This document shows positions 4,964 through 5,781 of a DNA stretch of 5,781 nucleotides, one piece after another. The stretch spans positions 4,998-10,778 of the forward strand of contig PMXH01000128.1 in assembly GCA_003165855.1 (NCBI GenBank). The letters are read 5' to 3'. The notes under the pieces were generated by a model. It searched no databases. It had not been told where the DNA came from and saw nothing but the letters and a program-made list of their open reading frames with translations. The first letter of the stretch is position 1. The number at the start of each line of letters is the position of its first letter. Source of the stretch: Acidobacteriaceae bacterium (GTDB lineage Bacteria; Acidobacteriota; Terriglobia; Terriglobales; Acidobacteriaceae). The translations under genes and the position numbers were made by a program.

Positions 4964-4980
4964 GGAGGCGAACCGCCTCC
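4964..4980 (+). promoter_or_regulatory. Hairpin abutting the pilT ribosome binding site
   Basis: GGAGGCG (4964-4970) pairs perfectly with CGCCTCC (4974-4980) over a 3-base AAC loop. The GC-rich stem ends one base before the AGGA (4982-4985) that is the likely pilT Shine-Dalgarno site, 11 bases from the ATG. The 5' arm itself contains GGAGG, a Shine-Dalgarno-like sequence sequestered in the stem. A role in translation control or as a protected 5' end is inference. Confidence 0.45.
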
Positions 4981-4996
4981 CAGGAAAACGTCTGCG

Positions 4997-5781
4997 ATGA
5001 ATATTGATGATCTGCTGCGGATTGCGACCGAACGCAAGGCTTCGGACTTGCACTTGAAAGTGGGGAACTATCCTCACCTGCGCATTGATGGCGATCTGGT
5101 GCCGTTGACCGACCAGCCGCGAGTGAGTGCCGAAGACATGCTCAACATGGCGTTCAGCATGATGTCGGCGCGGCAGAAGCAGAAGTTCAAAGAGACCACG
5201 GAAATCGATATGGCCTACGGCGTGGCCGGGTTGGGCCGTTTCCGTGTGAACATTTTCCAGCAGCGCGGCAACGTGGGCTTGGTGCTGCGGGTCATTCCCA
5301 CTAAGATTCGCGCGCTCGATGAATTGTTCCTGCCCAAGGTGGTGGAGCAGATTTGCGAAATGCCGCGTGGGCTGGTGCTGGTGACAGGCGTGACCGGCTC
5401 CGGTAAATCGACAACGCTGGCGGCCATGGTGGATCGAGTGAACTCCAGCCGGGCCGAACACATTATCACGATTGAAGATCCTATCGAATTTCTGCACCGC
5501 GACAAGAAGGGATATGTGAACCAGCGCGAGATCGGCGTGGATACGCCGTCTTTCAGCGCGGCCTTGCGTGCTTCGCTCCGTCAGGATCCGGACGTGATCC
5601 TGGTCGGCGAAATGCGAGACTTGGAAACGATACAGACGGCGCTGCACGCGGCGGAAACCGGCCACATGGTCTTCTCGACGTTGCACACGCTGGACGCGGT
5701 GGAAACGGTGAACCGCATCATTTCTATTTTTCCGCCGCCGGAGCAAAAGCAGATTCGTCTGCAGTTGGCGGCAGTGTTGCG
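4997..5781 (+). CDS. pilT: Type IV pilus retraction ATPase PilT, N-terminal part (3' end outside window)
   Basis: The first 261 codons of a hexameric secretion-type ATPase that powers pilus retraction and twitching motility at the cytosolic base of the pilus machine. The start MNIDDLLRIATERKASDLHL matches PilT. The N-terminal PAS-like domain spans about 1-100. Seen in the core: Walker A GVTGSGKST (131-139, Lys137), Asp box TIEDPIEF (158-165), Walker B ILVGEMRD (201-208, Glu205) and His box ETGHMVFSTLHT (220-231, His223 and His230). PilT proteins are usually about 345-370 residues, so roughly a quarter is missing beyond the edge, including the C-terminal part where the family's AIRNLIRE motif lies. 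PilB is unlikely: there is no long N-terminal extension and no zinc-binding tetracysteine motif in the part seen. AGGA (4982-4985) is 11 bases before the ATG, a rather long spacing. The gene upstream is unrelated and divergent, so pilT begins its own transcription unit; downstream pil genes cannot be judged. Confidence 0.93.
   Translation, partial: MNIDDLLRIATERKASDLHLKVGNYPHLRIDGDLVPLTDQPRVSAEDMLNMAFSMMSARQKQKFKETTEIDMAYGVAGLGRFRVNIFQQRGNVGLVLRVIPTKIRALDELFLPKVVEQICEMPRGLVLVTGVTGSGKSTTLAAMVDRVNSSRAEHIITIEDPIEFLHRDKKGYVNQREIGVDTPSFSAALRASLRQDPDVILVGEMRDLETIQTALHAAETGHMVFSTLHTLDAVETVNRIISIFPPPEQKQIRLQLAAVL

Larger units (their letters stand above)
4717..4996. other. Non-coding gap upstream of pilT
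   Basis: This 280-base gap separates divergent genes and holds no credible coding frame. It contains several inverted repeats, listed separately, and only a weak promoter candidate for pilT: TTGGGC (4924-4929), 17 bases, CATCAT (4947-4952; four of six to TATAAT), which would give a leader of about 40 bases including the hairpin at 4964-4980. No convincing promoter for the membrane protein gene was seen. Confidence 0.5.

Noticed and set aside
4949..5746. A 265-codon open frame on the minus strand opposite pilT
   Set aside because: It is a shadow: the plus strand has a full PilT sequence with all nucleotide-binding motifs, while the antisense product is His/Arg/Gln-rich low-complexity sequence with no family resemblance.

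Overview
This looks like an ordinary stretch of chromosome from a GC-rich soil or sediment bacterium, most likely an Acidobacteriota member. The case rests on gene content: a secreted Gloeo/Verruco-repeat (GloVer) protein, a DinB-type protein, an HxlR/DoxX pair and a PilT-type ATPase. That assignment is inference from composition and families seen, not from a marker gene. I see no rRNA, tRNA, CRISPR array, transposase, integrase or attachment site.

Layout. Positions 1-204 are the 3' end of a branched-chain aminotransferase gene (ilvE), followed by a terminator hairpin. Positions 300-839 encode a DinB/YfiT-like putative metalloprotein behind a strong Shine-Dalgarno site. A 13-bp perfect stem (858-891) separates it from a convergent pair on the minus strand: a DoxX-family membrane protein (1250-1699) and, downstream of it, a 71-residue CDGSH iron-sulfur protein (971-1186). 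An HxlR-family regulator (1816-2205) diverges from doxX across an AT-rich spacer with two short palindromes. These three genes form the only clear regulatory unit in the window: a probable redox- or electrophile-responsive switch controlling a membrane oxidoreductase-like protein and a [2Fe-2S] protein.

The regulator converges on a minus-strand gene (2328-3476) for a secreted protein with seven GloVer-type units, probably a seven-bladed beta-propeller. After about 240 non-coding bases comes a 159-residue cytosolic protein of unknown function (3718-4197), resembling DUF1579-like families. Only 12 bases separate it from a convergent multi-pass membrane protein of unknown function (4210-4716). 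A 280-base gap with several inverted repeats leads to the 5' three quarters of pilT (4997 to the window edge), the twitching-motility retraction ATPase.

Two real genes, ilvE and pilT, are cut by the window edges. Two annotated starts (doxX and the GloVer gene) are placed downstream of the longest open frame because Shine-Dalgarno sites and protein features support the inner start. No strong new system is evident. The items most worth a second look are the HxlR/DoxX/CDGSH module with its operator-like palindromes, the regulator's missing Shine-Dalgarno site, inverted repeats sitting on stop codons of two minus-strand genes, and the hairpin against the pilT ribosome binding site.
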